64,000 bases of DNA, from positions 62,001-126,000 of the forward strand of contig JAAVVG010000006.1 of assembly GCA_012976225.1 (NCBI GenBank), given 5' to 3'. The notes under the pieces were generated by a model. That model searched no databases. It saw only the letters and a program-made list of their open reading frames with translations, and was not told the origin of the DNA. Positions 48,825 to 60,103 of this stretch are shown one piece after another. The position numbers and the translations under genes are program-made. Each line of letters starts with the position of its first letter. The first letter of the stretch is position 1. Origin of the DNA: Golubevia sp. BC0850 (lineage: Eukaryota > Basidiomycota > Exobasidiomycetes > Golubeviales > Golubeviaceae).

Positions 48825-50838
48825 ATGGTCATTCAAACTTCGCTCACTCAAACTTTAGGGTGTACAATCCCCCTCGTTCAAGGAGGAATGCAAGTAAGTC
48901 ACATTCCATGTCTCACTCTCCCCAATCCTTGCTCTGACCCTCTCCCCTCTCTTCTGTCAGTGGATCGGAATACCTCCCATGGTAGCAGCTGTCTCCAACG
49001 CTGGGGCAATCGGATTCCTAACCGCACTAACTCAGCCCAATCCAGAAGCTCTCAAGAAGGCTATCGCAGAAACTAGAGACCTGTTGCACCCAGACGTCAA
49101 ACTTAGAGGAAAGTTCGGACCATTTGGAGTTAACATCACCATCTTACCCAGTATCAATTCTCCGCCATATGACCTGTTCATTAAGGCTGCATTGGAAGCA
49201 GGCGTCAGACTTTTCGAAACTGCTGGTAACAATCGTGAGTGTCTGTTCGCAAGGATTTCTTCGTGTCGACAACCTCTTGAATTGAACCTACCTCCCGCGA
49301 ATTCTATGATAATGTCGTTCTCTCGAAGCTGAACCTCTCATCAAGTTGATCAAATCTCATGGAGGGTGAGTTCGAAGGTGACGAACGAGGGGTGCCTGGA
49401 ACCGCAGCGACTCACCTCGTCTCTCTCTCCTCTACATTTTCCCTTCTCAGCTATGTCATACACAAGTGCACTGCCATCAGGCACAGCCAATCGTCTCAGA
49501 GAGCTGGAGCAGACATGTTGTCCATTGAGTAAGTTCTATTTCCTCGGTCCATTCAATGTCTCGGACATTTTTGCTCACCGTCGATCTATCTATCTACTCT
49601 ACAGCGGATGTGAGTATTTGATCCTTCCATTTGAAGCCTCTAGGCGCGAATCAGTTCTGAGCTCGACACTTGGTGTGTTGGCTGTTGAAGTGGCACTGGA
49701 TCATCCGCCTCAGCAGCCAGCAGTCAGCACCCTGCGCCCTTCTGCGAAGCTGAGACAAAGACTGACCTCACCAACTCTCTCCATAGTCGAGTGCGCTGGA
49801 CATCCCGGTGAAGACGACATCGGCGGATTGGTTCTCATGGCTCGTGCCGCTGAGGAACTCCAGGTTCCTTTCATTGCATCTGGAGGAATCGCTAATGGTA
49901 GAGGATTGGCGGCTGCTTTGGCTTTGGGAGCTTGTGTGAGTGTAGTTGAATTGAATTAAATAAATACTTCTCGTCAAGCGGACTATTGGGGTAGAAATAA
50001 TGACGTGTCGGGTGTGAGCAAGGCGTCGCCAAAGAAAGCGACACCACTTCTCAGATCTTCAGCTGATCTCTCTCTCTCTCTGTGTCTTCACTCTATAACC
50101 CTTGCCTTCATCAGGGAGCCAACAGTGAGTTTTGGAATCGAGAATAAGTGCGAGGGTAGGCAATGCTAACCTTTCTTTCCCCTTCTCCAGTGGGAACTCG
50201 TTGGATGTGTACTAAAGAGGCTCCGATGCATCAAAACATTAAGCAAAAGATCGTAGATTCAGATGAAAGAGACACAATTCACGTCTTTAGAACCCTTCAC
50301 AACACTGCCAGAATTTTCAAGAACAAAGTCGCAGAAGAAGTCGTTGCCATCGAGAATCGACCGGGTGGAGCTCAGTTCGCAGATGTTCAGCATCTCGTGA
50401 ATGGACAGAGAGGGCGTGAGGTATACGAAAGTGGAGACGTAAACCGGGGGATCTGGTTCGCTGGAGAGACCCTCGGATTGATCCATGACATTGTGAGTGG
50501 CACAGGTTGGAATCTAGCTTCCGGCCTCTCATACAGAAAATCAAGTAAGGGTTGGCAATGCAAACTCAGAAAAGGGAGTTGAAAAGCAGTTGAACAAAAA
50601 CAAGGGAGATCATCTTGAGTTGTAGAACGCAAGCCTGCCTCCATATGTAGCTATCTTTGTTCTCTCGCCCCTCTCCTCTACTGACTTGTCAAAATCCAAT
50701 CTCATCCTCTACCGGATACAGCCTTCCTGCCAAGAATTGGCGGCTAACATCGAACGTGATGCGGAAGCACACATCAAAAGAATGTCTGGCGCTGTGGTAG
50801 TCTCCCCCTCTTCATCTGGTCGCCAGTCTCGTTTGTGA
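48825..50838 (+). CDS. Nitronate monooxygenase (NMO/2-nitropropane dioxygenase family)
   Basis: This FMN enzyme oxidises alkyl nitronates such as propionate 3-nitronate, a plant and fungal toxin. There are nine exons: 48825-48893, 48961-49234, 49329-49365, 49451-49528, 49605-49609, 49787-49935, 50115-50124, 50191-50492 and 50722-50838. They total 1041 nt, or 346 residues. The motifs are CTIPLVQGGMQ, PPMVAAVSNAGAIGFLTALT, VNITILP, GYVIHKCTAIRHSQ, GADMLSIDGFECAGHPGEDD, VPFIASGGIANGRGLAAALA and GANMGTRWMCTKEAPMHQ. Two exons are minute, 5 nt (CGGAT) and 10 nt (GGAGCCAACA). The 5-nt exon is required to write DGFECAGHPGEDD and the 10-nt exon to write GANMGTRW. Both are flanked by AG and GTGAGT. Confidence 0.95.
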
Positions 50839-51296
50839 TGCAGTCACCATGAATGATCCCTGTCCACTTTGATGAAGAGAGTGACTGATACTTTTTCTTG
50901 GTAATTTGTCTTTGTACCATCTCATCTTATCTTGTCTCATCAAAGGCAAAAATGAAATGCCGTTTGAGCTTCATGGATCGATGTGTAGATCGCAACCTTT
51001 TTCTTTGTATTCTGGATCACGAGTCTGAGACTTTTTGAACCTTTAGACATGAAGTCTGTAGTTCTCGAAGAAATGTGCAAAGACATCTGCAGAAACATCA
51101 TCTCAAAGGGAAGCAGGCTCACAACTCGCAGCCTCAAGTTCTTTTCTGCCTTTGATTGGCATCAAGATTACAGATGGTGGTGAGAGAACAGCGCTTTCAG
51201 AAGGATCGAAACTTTTCTCAATCTACTAGAGGCTCCCAACAGTCTGCACTCCAATATGATGTCTGGGGAAGCTCGCCTGGGAAAAAAAAGGTGGGT
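50839..51296. other. 3' flanks of convergent genes
   Basis: This lies between the stops of the nitronate monooxygenase (plus) and MCP1 (minus). No gene was seen. Confidence 0.5.
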
Positions 51297-52535
51297 TCAT
51301 GAAGAGAGCAAAGAAAAGGGCCAGACCAACTCATAGCAGGCTCGGAACTGAAAAGATGGTGGAAATTGAGAGTCAGTGAAGAAGGAAACGAAGAGGTAAA
51401 GGCTAACATGACTCACCCGTTTAGCCACGAAGGTTGGAATCGGTTCAGTCTCCCGGCCAATCCTATTTAGACCAACAAACAAAGCGAGCTGTAGAGTTCC
51501 TACAACCCAGAATGACCTGTCCTTGTTTTCCTTGGTAGTTGAGTCCTGAATAGGTGAAGGTAGATCCTGTTTCTCAGAGCGAGTGGAACCTTTCCCTTTC
51601 TTGATGTTCAACAGCTTTTGAGATCCGACCACGACATGATAGATGGTCGGAACTATCAAGCCAACGTAAACCAAAGTTGATGTGATAGGGAAAGATCTAA
51701 ATCCATAGGAAACGTAAGAGTAATCTAATTCTGAAGGTGAAAGATTGTTGCACGGAGAGATGGATTTCGAGGGAATGATTCGGTTCAAGAAAGCGTGGAT
51801 AGTCAAAGACGGAATCAAGAGATATCCTGTCAAAGAATGAATCGAAATAGATGAAGGAATTCTCTTCGTGGCTGATTGTTTAGCCGTCGGTTCGCTTAAA
51901 GAACTGATTGTCCAAAAGTTTTGAACGAACCTCTTTGATAGTCCCGCAAGAACGTGGATTAGAAGAGAACCCCAGACTAAGATGGGTTCTGAGAATGTGT
52001 TTTGATAGACGAAAGTTCTTGATAGGATCTATAAGAAAGAAGGAGGAAGGACGTCAGCTTTGAAATTGGACCTTTGTGATTGGACTTTGGAGAAATGACT
52101 GCTTACCATCGTCTTGGTTGCTAATTCGCTCGCATTTCCGGGAGGTGCTATCAGAGAGACCAGAGGAGCTGCCAGATGTGCGCCTAAGAAGATACCCTAT
52201 AGGAGAGACAAGACACAGAGAAGGGAGATCAGATTTCAGAGAGCAGCGTCAGTGGTTCGAAGAGAGAAAGGTGCAGCGTCGGAATGAACCTGAAACTCTT
52301 GCACTGAAATACTGAAAGAAGTGCGCTTTCAAATTAAAAAGAGCTTCTCGAACCAAAGATAAAGATTCAAAGACTTGCAGACTCGAAGCGATTCTCTCCA
52401 AGCAAAGCTTACCACTCCTGCTGCAGAGCAATACTGTAGCCTCGACAGTTGCCTGATGGTCTGGGTCTTGAGCTTCAAGCTTCGCTTTGTGGCTTCATCC
52501 AATGCTGAAGATGGTTCGCTTGATGGTGCATTCAT
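51297..52535 (-). CDS. MCP1: MCP1-like mitochondrial outer-membrane protein (DUF1691)
   Basis: Yeast Mcp1 is a multi-pass outer-membrane protein that helps mitochondrial lipid homeostasis and partners Vps13 (family knowledge). The start at 52535 gives MNAPSSEPSSALDEATKRSL. QTIRQLSRLQYCSAAGV is joined to GIFLGAHLAAPLVSLIAPPG near 52195. TMILSRTFVYQNTFSEPILV, WGSLLIHVLAGLSKRFVQ, HSLTGYLLIPSLTIHAFLNR and SFPITSTLVYVGLIVPTIYH follow, then FWVVGTLQLALFVGLNRIGR. The last exon gives FRACYELVWPFSLLSS, ending at 51297. The pattern of five or so hydrophobic segments, with YxxYQN-like and GYLLIPxLxxHxFxNR motifs, fits the Mcp1 transmembrane domain. A variable Ser/Thr/Lys loop (KKGKGSTRSEKQDL...) interrupts it. 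Length is about 310 residues. Confidence 0.83.
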
Positions 52536-52864
52536 GGTCGTGGTCGTGCGCTGGGATGAAGCGAGAAGTTTTGCAATTACACGTTCTTCCGCATACCATC
52601 GTATCGCAGAAAGGAGGTAGGTCAAGTGAAGACTGAAGAATGAATGATTAGAATCACTTTACAGCGGTTCTACTCACACATTCCTCTGCTTGCAGCTACC
52701 TCGCAAGCAGCATCTTATTGGCAGATCTCCAAACTCCAAGCGTGGTACTCTAACTCCTCACCCTGACTTGTTAACCCCCTGAATGCTCTTCTTCTCTCGA
52801 CTCTTGTCGAAACTCTCCCCTCAGGTCAAATACCCTCCAAGTCAATCGATTCTAGTCTGTCAAG
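52536..52864. other. Intergenic between MCP1 and F-box relic
   Basis: About 330 nt between divergent units, pyrimidine-rich near 52740-52830. It probably contains the MCP1 promoter. Nothing else was recognised. Confidence 0.45.
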
Positions 52865-53691
52865 ATGAACATTAACCAACTCCTTCATCCTGACATTCTC
52901 CTTTCAATCTTTAAGGAACTGGAAGCAAAGGAGGCAGCGAAAGCTAGAGAAGCATGTAAAAAGTGGTAACATCTCATTAACGAGAATTGCACCTTTTGGA
53001 GAATCGTTCGACTCATCGGCACTGTCTCAAGAGCCGCACCCGTCTTGAATCAATTCAACCTCAAAAGTGGTTCGACTCATAAAGAAGTCTCAATCGGGCT
53101 ACTAAAGGACAATCCTAAAGATCCTGAGGAGCTACTTTCTGCATCCGTGCCTTCCAAACAATCGCTACAGGTTTCAAGATCGAATTGTTCAAGCACGTCG
53201 CAGTTTCCTTCCTTCAAGCTCTTGTAGATTCTTTGTTACTTCACGAGTTTCCAGAGTTGGTCGGATTAGTAATTATACATCAAGAATTCATTCCACTCAG
53301 ATTAATCAAAGAAGTAAGGTCTTCAAGAGATTCTCTGGCTCCCAACCTTCCCAACCTTCCCAACCAAAGTCTGTGGGAATCTATCTTCTCTAGGGCTCAC
53401 CTCTTCATTAGATCCTTTGGATTTAAGAAACCTCCTAGAACATTCCTCCAAAACTCTCAAACATTTACGCATTGACATCCAAGAGAACCTATCTGGAAAG
53501 GAAATCACTCCACTCGATTTCCCGAACCTGAAAGTCTTACAATTAAATGAAGCAAACGAAGAATTAAATTGGTGGTTTCCATTGAGAAGATCGGGCAAGA
53601 AATGTTGGATTTATACAAAGACGCTTTGGGAGATACTGGTGAAGTAGTAGATACTGCGATGGAGCCTAGGTTTTGGGAAGTTGAGGTGTGA
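52865..53691 (+). pseudogene. Decayed F-box/LRR-like protein gene
   Basis: The ATG at 52865 gives MNINQLLHPDILLSIFKELE and AKEAAKAREACKKW, a clear F-box start (PxxILxxIFxxL...CKxW). A TAA follows at once, then HLINENCTFWRIVRLIG continues the F-box in the same frame. Further on, protein-like sequence moves between frames. One frame has HVAVSFLQALVDSLLLHEFP. The other has LRNLLEHSSKTLKHLRIDIQ and FPNLKVLQLNEANEELNW, which are leucine-rich-repeat-like. A last piece, DTAMEPRFWEVEV, ends at the TGA at 53689-53691. There are at least one stop and about three frame changes without introns, so it looks like a dead member of a multi-copy F-box family. Confidence 0.72.
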
Positions 53692-55222
53692 AGAAGTTCT
53701 CTTCTGAATGGGTGAGTTGCGATTCGAGAGGTATCTACAGTGATTCCGCTGACTTGAATCCTTCTTCTCTCTTTTTGACTGTTGCACAGGTAGGTAATCT
53801 GTGTCCTTATTAGCTCAAGTTCTGTATCTTATTTTCAGCGTCTTTCTCCCAGTACATCATCCTCGCCACTGGAGTGACTGGATCGTCAGCAGTCAGACTA
53901 CTTCTTCTCGAAGGGGAGCTAACAGAGGCCCTACCTTGCTACTCAGCGTCATAGCTCTGAGAGTCGAATTCATTGCTCTGAAAGGAAAGAAAAGAAAAGA
54001 CGGAGAGAATGAGACGTCAGCGGTCAGAGTGAAGGAAGAAAGACGAGTGAGAGGACTCTCCACTCACTTTCGAGCCAATTGTCTGAGATCAGCATCCTCC
54101 TTTTGCTCAGCTGGCCGAGATGTTGCTCGTCACTTGATCTGCCACCCTTCTGATAGAGTGTCAACGTTTTGTTCGGAAGGAAGATGCAGGCTTGACCTTC
54201 TTCCCGCCTCCATCCTTCCTTTTCTTCTTTGATTTTCTTCATTCGTTCTTTCGATTCGAATCACAGGCAACTCTTCCATTTTCATCAGATCTGAAATTTG
54301 GAAAGGAGACATCTCCACTGTGAGTTTGAGTTGACCCTTCCTTGAGTGATGGGTATCAAAGAAAAGAGATGAAGAGAAGCAAGGAAATTGCTGAAGACTC
54401 TCTAGGGCTATCCGTAGACACTTTTTCCAGCGTCTTCCAAACAAACAAAGCTTAATTAAAGGAAAGAGCTCTATACAATCAAGATATACGACAAAGAAAG
54501 TGAATCCTTGCGTTATTCGAGAGACACCTTCAAGGCCCGCAGTAGGCCCTCTCAGATCTCGGAACCCAAGCTCTGCCTCTTCACTTTTCCTTCTCCCCCT
54601 TCCTTTTGCTCCCGAATATAGATCAAAAAGAGCTATTGACTTCTCTCCCTTCATCCACATTTGAGCCTATGGCCAATCAGTCAGTCAGCTTCTTTCTTAG
54701 TCTCTCCCAGCCCCACCTGTCCATCCCAGCTTCTTGAATCTCGATCTGAACGGATTCAATAGCACTAAAACTCATACGTGCCTCTCTTCACTCAGTCTCA
54801 CAGTTCCACGGTCACTTCCACCCTCCCATGATACATCTTGATCATCTGCCTACTCAACTTTTCAAAGCTCTCTCTGATCTCCCCTTTTTCCCCCTCTTCC
54901 TTCCCCTATCTCTCTCCGAAGCCAACCTCGAAGCTTAACAGCAACAAAAGGTTCGGTAGCCTTGATTTTGACTCCTGCTTGATACTTGCTTCTTCAATCT
55001 ACACGCTTCTGAACAGACGTCACGACCTCTGAGGATGAGCACGTGAACATTGTTCCCCTACCTCTGCTTTGCTCTTGGTTTGAATTCGATTGAATTGAGT
55101 TGAATTGATAACTTTTTGATGGGAAAAGAGAGAAGAAAGTGTTTGGGTTGTTGGGGTCGGGAAGAAGATGATGAACACTTTCCTTTCTTATCAGTCTCTT
55201 ATCATTGCTATCCTTGCTAGCG
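53692..55222. other. Long intergenic stretch
   Basis: About 1.5 kb between the F-box relic and the hydrolase gene. Open frames at 53801-54232 (plus) and 54130-54660 (minus) overlap, carry no recognisable motif and look like chance. The last 400 nt probably form the hydrolase promoter. Confidence 0.4.
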
Positions 55223-57316
55223 ATGAAGTCTTCAATTCAGGAGAAAGCTAAAGCTGGTCTGAAGTTGTCTTTATCCAAAGATGAGACTCTACCAACATCA
55301 ACAACCAATGAAGCTATCAGGTCACCCACGAATCTCCGGAGGACTTTTCTTATCTCTCTAGCAACTTTCCTACTTCTACTTCTATCTACGGTCTTTCCAC
55401 TTCCGCTTCCAATTTCTTCCATCTTGAACAGAATCTCACTTCATCCACCAACTTCAACTCCTTCAGCTTCACCTTTCAACTGGACACTCTGTCCAATCCA
55501 ACCGAACAGATCTCAATCCCCCAATTCCTCCTTCCAATGCGGTACTTTCAAAGTTCCTTTAGACTACACCAATTCTTCAGATCAAAGGTCAATCACTTTA
55601 GTCTTAACTCTTTTTCAATCTGGAAATCAAAAGAGTAACACCACTATCTTGCTGAATCCAGGCGGTCCAGGAGGCAGTGGGACTCAGTATGCATTTCGAA
55701 AGTCAGAGAGTCTCAATCAACTCTTAGGAGGTGGAATCGACATTTTAGGATTCGATCCTAGAGGTGAGTTGTGCTTTCAGATTTTTCAAAAGCTTCTTCA
55801 CTGATCTGACCTCCTCTCACTTCTCAGGTGTCAATCTCTCCGAGCCGAGCGTCTCATGTTTCCCCAAAGACGCCTACAGAGATCGTTACTCTCTCCTAAC
55901 AAATCAAGCCTTAGAAACCACTTCAGATCAACTTCAAAATCTTAGATTGGTAGATTCCATGAATTCGGCCATCCTATCCGCATGCAAAGAAATCTACGGA
56001 GATTTACCTTCTTATCTTTCAACTGCTTTCGTAGTTAGAGACATCGATGCTCTAAGAGAAGCTCTAGGAGAAGAAGTCTTGAATTCCTATTTCGTAAGCT
56101 ATGGTACTGGAATCGGTCAACATTATTCTCAAATGTTCCCAAACAGAGTTGGAAGAATGATGTTAGATGGAGTTGAAAATGCAATGAGAGATAGAAGAGC
56201 TGAGTGGTTTAGTAAATCTGTGAGTCTACCTTTTTTCTTTCATCCGTTCCGGCAAAAGCAGCCTGACTCTTTCGTCCTTGTCTTTTCTAGATGCTCTACA
56301 ACATCACCGACGCCTGGGAAGATGGATTCCTTCGAGAATGCGTAGAAGCTGGTCCTTCACATTGTGCTTTAGCTCAAACCACTTCATCTTCAAGAGTCAC
56401 TTTGCAATCTTTGAAAACCAGAATGGAAGATCTTTTAGAACCAATGAAGTCGACTCCTTTAATTGGTTATCTACCTCAATCTGGACCTTCTATCTTGACC
56501 TACTCTACTCTGATAGAAATGCTCTTCATGATGTTGTATGATTCATCTAAATGGCCTTCTTACGCACAAATGCTCTACGAATTAGAAAGTGGAAACACCA
56601 CCTTAGCTCTGTTAGAGATGGAAAAGACTTGGCAATTCGATCCTTCAAACGAAGATGACTGGAAAAAGAAACCTAGTAGTGAAGAGTTGATGATGGCTGT
56701 AGTTTGTGATGATGGATATCTAAGTCATAAAGATGAGCCTAGATCTTTGGAGTATTGGGGAGAGATTCAAAGGAATATGACTAAAGAGTGAGTTAGATTC
56801 TGTATCCTCGTATGAGCTACGTCTGCTCACTGTCAAACCTGCTCCTATCTTTCTGTCAACTCATCTCTTTCATCTCGAAGAGCTCCAATAGGTGGAGATT
56901 CAGTCTTCTACGATGCTTTCATTTGTAGGAATTATCCTTGGAAAGCAAAGGAGGTTTATAGAGGTTACTTCAATCATACCCTTAAGAATCCGATGCTTCT
57001 GATATCTGAAACTCATGATCCTGCAACTCCTCTTCAGAATGGAATGGAGGTTTCTGAGATGCTGGGTTGGCAGAACAGTAGGCTTGGTGAGTCTTCGAGT
57101 GATCTTTCTCTCCCGTCCTTCGGCAAGATCGCAATTGACCTGGCGAATGCCTTTTCGTTTTCTACCCTATCAGTGATTCATCATGGTTATGGCCACTCGT
57201 CCAGAGATTCAAGTAACTGTACGAATGAAATCATCAAGAATTTCTTCGTTAAAGGTCAGATCCCGGAAGAAGGGGTTACAGATTGTTATGCTGATTCAAA
57301 ACCGTTTGATAAGTAG
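55223..57316 (+). CDS. Membrane-anchored alpha/beta hydrolase, TAP-like (S33 family)
   Basis: Five exons, 55223-55763, 55828-56219, 56291-56787, 56881-57086 and 57174-57316, give 592 residues with all phases consistent. After a cytosolic N-terminus comes one hydrophobic anchor, FLISLATFLLLLLSTVFPLP, so the enzyme is probably secreted or a type II membrane protein. The hydrolase fold shows FQCGTFKVPLDYTN, the oxyanion-loop motif LNPGGPGGSGTQ, ILGFDPRGVNLSEPSVSCF, the nucleophile region YFVSYGTGIGQHYSQMFPNR and MMLDGVENA. The acid lies in LLISETHDPATPLQNG and the histidine in VIHHGYGHSS. This is the layout of fungal tripeptidyl-aminopeptidase-like proteins. The nucleophile elbow is F-V-S-Y-G rather than G-x-S-x-G. 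Many NxS/T sites agree with export. The substrate is unknown. Confidence 0.9.
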
Positions 57317-58737
57317 CTAGGGTGATAAGCTGTTGTGAGGTGGATTTTATTTAATGTTTAATGACAGTATATGTTGAAATGTATCTGTTTGTGATTTCTT
57401 CGATGAGAAGCTGCTGCTTCGATGCTCTTGTTGACAGTTTTCCATTCACGCAAGATCCTTGAACGCGCGGGGTTCGTTTGAGTCTCTCAAAAAGAAATCA
57501 ATTTGCGAGAAGAAGCTGTAAGCTCTGAACACATGTAAATCATCGAGGCTGGACGAGGAAGCAAGATCTTGGACAGAGAATGACAAGCAGATTCAGAAAC
57601 ACAAGAAACGAGAGGAGATAGCATAAAGAAGTCTTTCAGTGGCATCAAATGGATTAGTAGCAACCACAAATTTTAAATCGCAATCATTTGCGCGGACTTG
57701 AAGAAAGCAAAGAGAAAGGGAGATTCGTGTAAGCTGTTTTGACGTGTCTCGTTTGAATGAACGGAGCCAAGAACTCACATATGTCACGGTGACAACTGGT
57801 TCATGGACGGCAAACTTTAGCTTGAGAGCTCCTCTTGCGTTTTTTTCTCTACCTATTGAGCAAACATCACTTCATCAACCTTCAGGGGATGAGTTGGCGA
57901 CGAGTCTTCCTACTTCAACGGAGCTCTGATCCTAGAAGTCTTGAAGAGAGAAGCGGGGGAAAGGATAGAAGGAGATAGAGGGACAAAAACGGAACAGAAT
58001 TTGGTAGGTGGGTGAAGAAGTGCGTTGAAGGCAAATAAAACAGGATGAGGATAAAAGACTCTCAGCGCCTCAGCATGAACTGACAGTTTAGAGATCCAAG
58101 TCACCCGGTCACTCATCGGGTATTCATCTATCTGCCGTTGAGTCTAGCCCATCAATGGCCTTCCGCAAACCTCAGAAATTGAATTTGGATTGAGTCAACA
58201 GGGTTTTTCGAGAGACGAAAGAGAGTCAACATCGATCTTAGAAGAGATGAAAGGCTGCTTTGATATGACTAAGCACGCTTAAGTCTAACGATTGACGTCT
58301 GCGAGTGAAAAGAGCGTACAAGTATATACCGACCATCACGTCAATTAAGCTCGAAACAAACCTCGGGTAATAAAGAGTTCATACCTCGAATCAATTTGAT
58401 CTAGTGTTTGTCCACTGAAGGTACTTTCAGCACGGTTCCACTCATCTCTCACTCGGTACAGTGTTTCTGCTCCTAGTCACTCATCCATCACCCCTTGAAC
58501 TCTCTCCGGCCATTCATGCTTCTCCAAGAAAGATCATCGGGTTCCCTCCCTCAAAACTCTATAAGACTACATAAAGAGCTCAATGGACAGATTCCTGGCC
58601 TTTCGCTCCTCATCTCCATCTTTTCTTCTTCTTTCTTTTTCTTTCATTTTTCGTTCTGTGGCCGGTTCGACTCATCTCTTCTCAAACTTTATCCCTTTTC
58701 TTCCCTCTATCTACAAAAGACATTTTCTTAAACAAAC
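57317..58737. other. Long intergenic stretch
   Basis: About 1.4 kb with no recognisable gene. Small open frames are not supported. A TATA-like CTCTATAAGAC near 58555-58565 may serve the possible gene at 58738, but is far from its ATG. Confidence 0.4.
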
Positions 58738-58815
58738 ATGCAACTAGTCATACTTACCTTGCCTTTAGCCACCTTGGCCGTTTTGGTGACTTCAGCTCCA
58801 GTCCCATCTTCTAGA
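58738..58815 (+). CDS. First exon of a possible small secreted protein
   Basis: MQLVILTLPLATLAVLVTSA is a convincing signal peptide, followed by PVPSSR and a strong GTGAGT donor at 58816. Only this exon is supported. Reading through the donor gives an 86-residue protein ending near 58998, but the donor makes splicing more likely. The next exon is not established; one candidate begins after the TTTCAG at 59112. No family was recognised. Confidence 0.45.
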
Positions 58816-60103
58816 GTGAGTGATCGTCTCTTTGCCCCAAGTTGTCTATACCATTGGAAAAGGGATCAAAAAGATCGGAAAACTCTTCGGTTGAAATGCT
58901 GGACCACGAAAGTGCTTGGTGGGAGGGAGGTTCACTATGTCAAATTCTCACCCGAGGTCTATTGCTTTGCATCCAAAAGAATCACCTTTTTGCGTTGAAA
59001 TAGTTGTTTTTCCTGTTCACCAAAGTGACGCTTGATTACGACAGCGGGAGTGAAATCAACTGATTATCTTCGAGTTCGGAATCAGTTGATTGAACTGTTG
59101 ACACGATTTCAGCTCCATTCGGAGCTCTATGCAGCTCTGATCTTTGTAACAAAAGCTTCCTTGAATAAATCTTATGCATCATCTGTTGCATCATAAGCAA
59201 AGAGATCAAGGGCACCCAGATTGAGCTGAGGGGAGAGAAGTAACATGCTACTCTTACGTTCTGCCACCCAATCTCTCAAGAGCAGTGCATCTTCTTGAGA
59301 CCAGAGATCCACCTTGAGAGTCTCGGGATCAATTTATGTAAGCAAGAGAAAACAGAAGAGATATCTCTCACAAAAAGTAGATCGAAGAGTTGCTGGCCAA
59401 CGGTACAGGGAACCTGTCTCCTCGGGAAGCAAGAGACTTTGGTCAGAGGCAAGAAAGGTGCTACGAGCTGGAGATATTTGCTACCGGGAGGGTCCTTTTT
59501 CAACTTTTGGATCTCAAGAATATCTGTCAGTCCTATTACAGATGGTGATTCTGACAAGCTGTCTATTGCTCGTGCCTCTTGCTGACAATCCGTTTTTATC
59601 CTGCACTCTCGCCTCTCCCCTTCTGACTTCCCAAGTCAAATTTTGAGGGAGACAGCGTTTCTTTGTGATTTCACGATCTGTGTACCTTTTCACCACTTGA
59701 AGGAGGGAGGTGATTTCTTCAGGGGAGGCGGTGAGGTGTGAGATGCACTGCCACGCAGTGGCAAATTGTTCCATAGAAGGATCTCTCCCTATACGCTAAG
59801 TCACTGAGGCCTGAGGGATAATGCTGTTCAACTCGAGCCCCATCTTCTCTCTTTCCAAAGGAATGTTGAAGCAGGTCCATGGGATCACGAGAAGTTGCAC
59901 GTCAAAGCCAAGGCTGTAAACGGGCTGCAAGCGGGCTGTGAAACGGAGTGGAGTTCCGCTCCAGGGGGTTACGTTCGAGGGAGTTCAGAAACGGTTCAAA
60001 AAGGGCAGGAGAATCTCGAGAAAAATCTGTGACTTCCCAAGATCCCAGATCCCAACTTCTACTCCACCTCTTTCTTCCAACACAACAGTTCTTCATCTCA
60101 AGG
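58816..60103. other. Unassigned stretch before PMP3
   Basis: This may include later exons of the putative secreted gene and the PMP3 promoter. The overlapping open frames at 59276-59646 on both strands show no family features. Confidence 0.4.

Noticed and set aside
54130-54660. Minus-strand frame of 176 codons
   Set aside because: No recognisable motif, signal peptide or domain. It overlaps another equally featureless frame on the plus strand.
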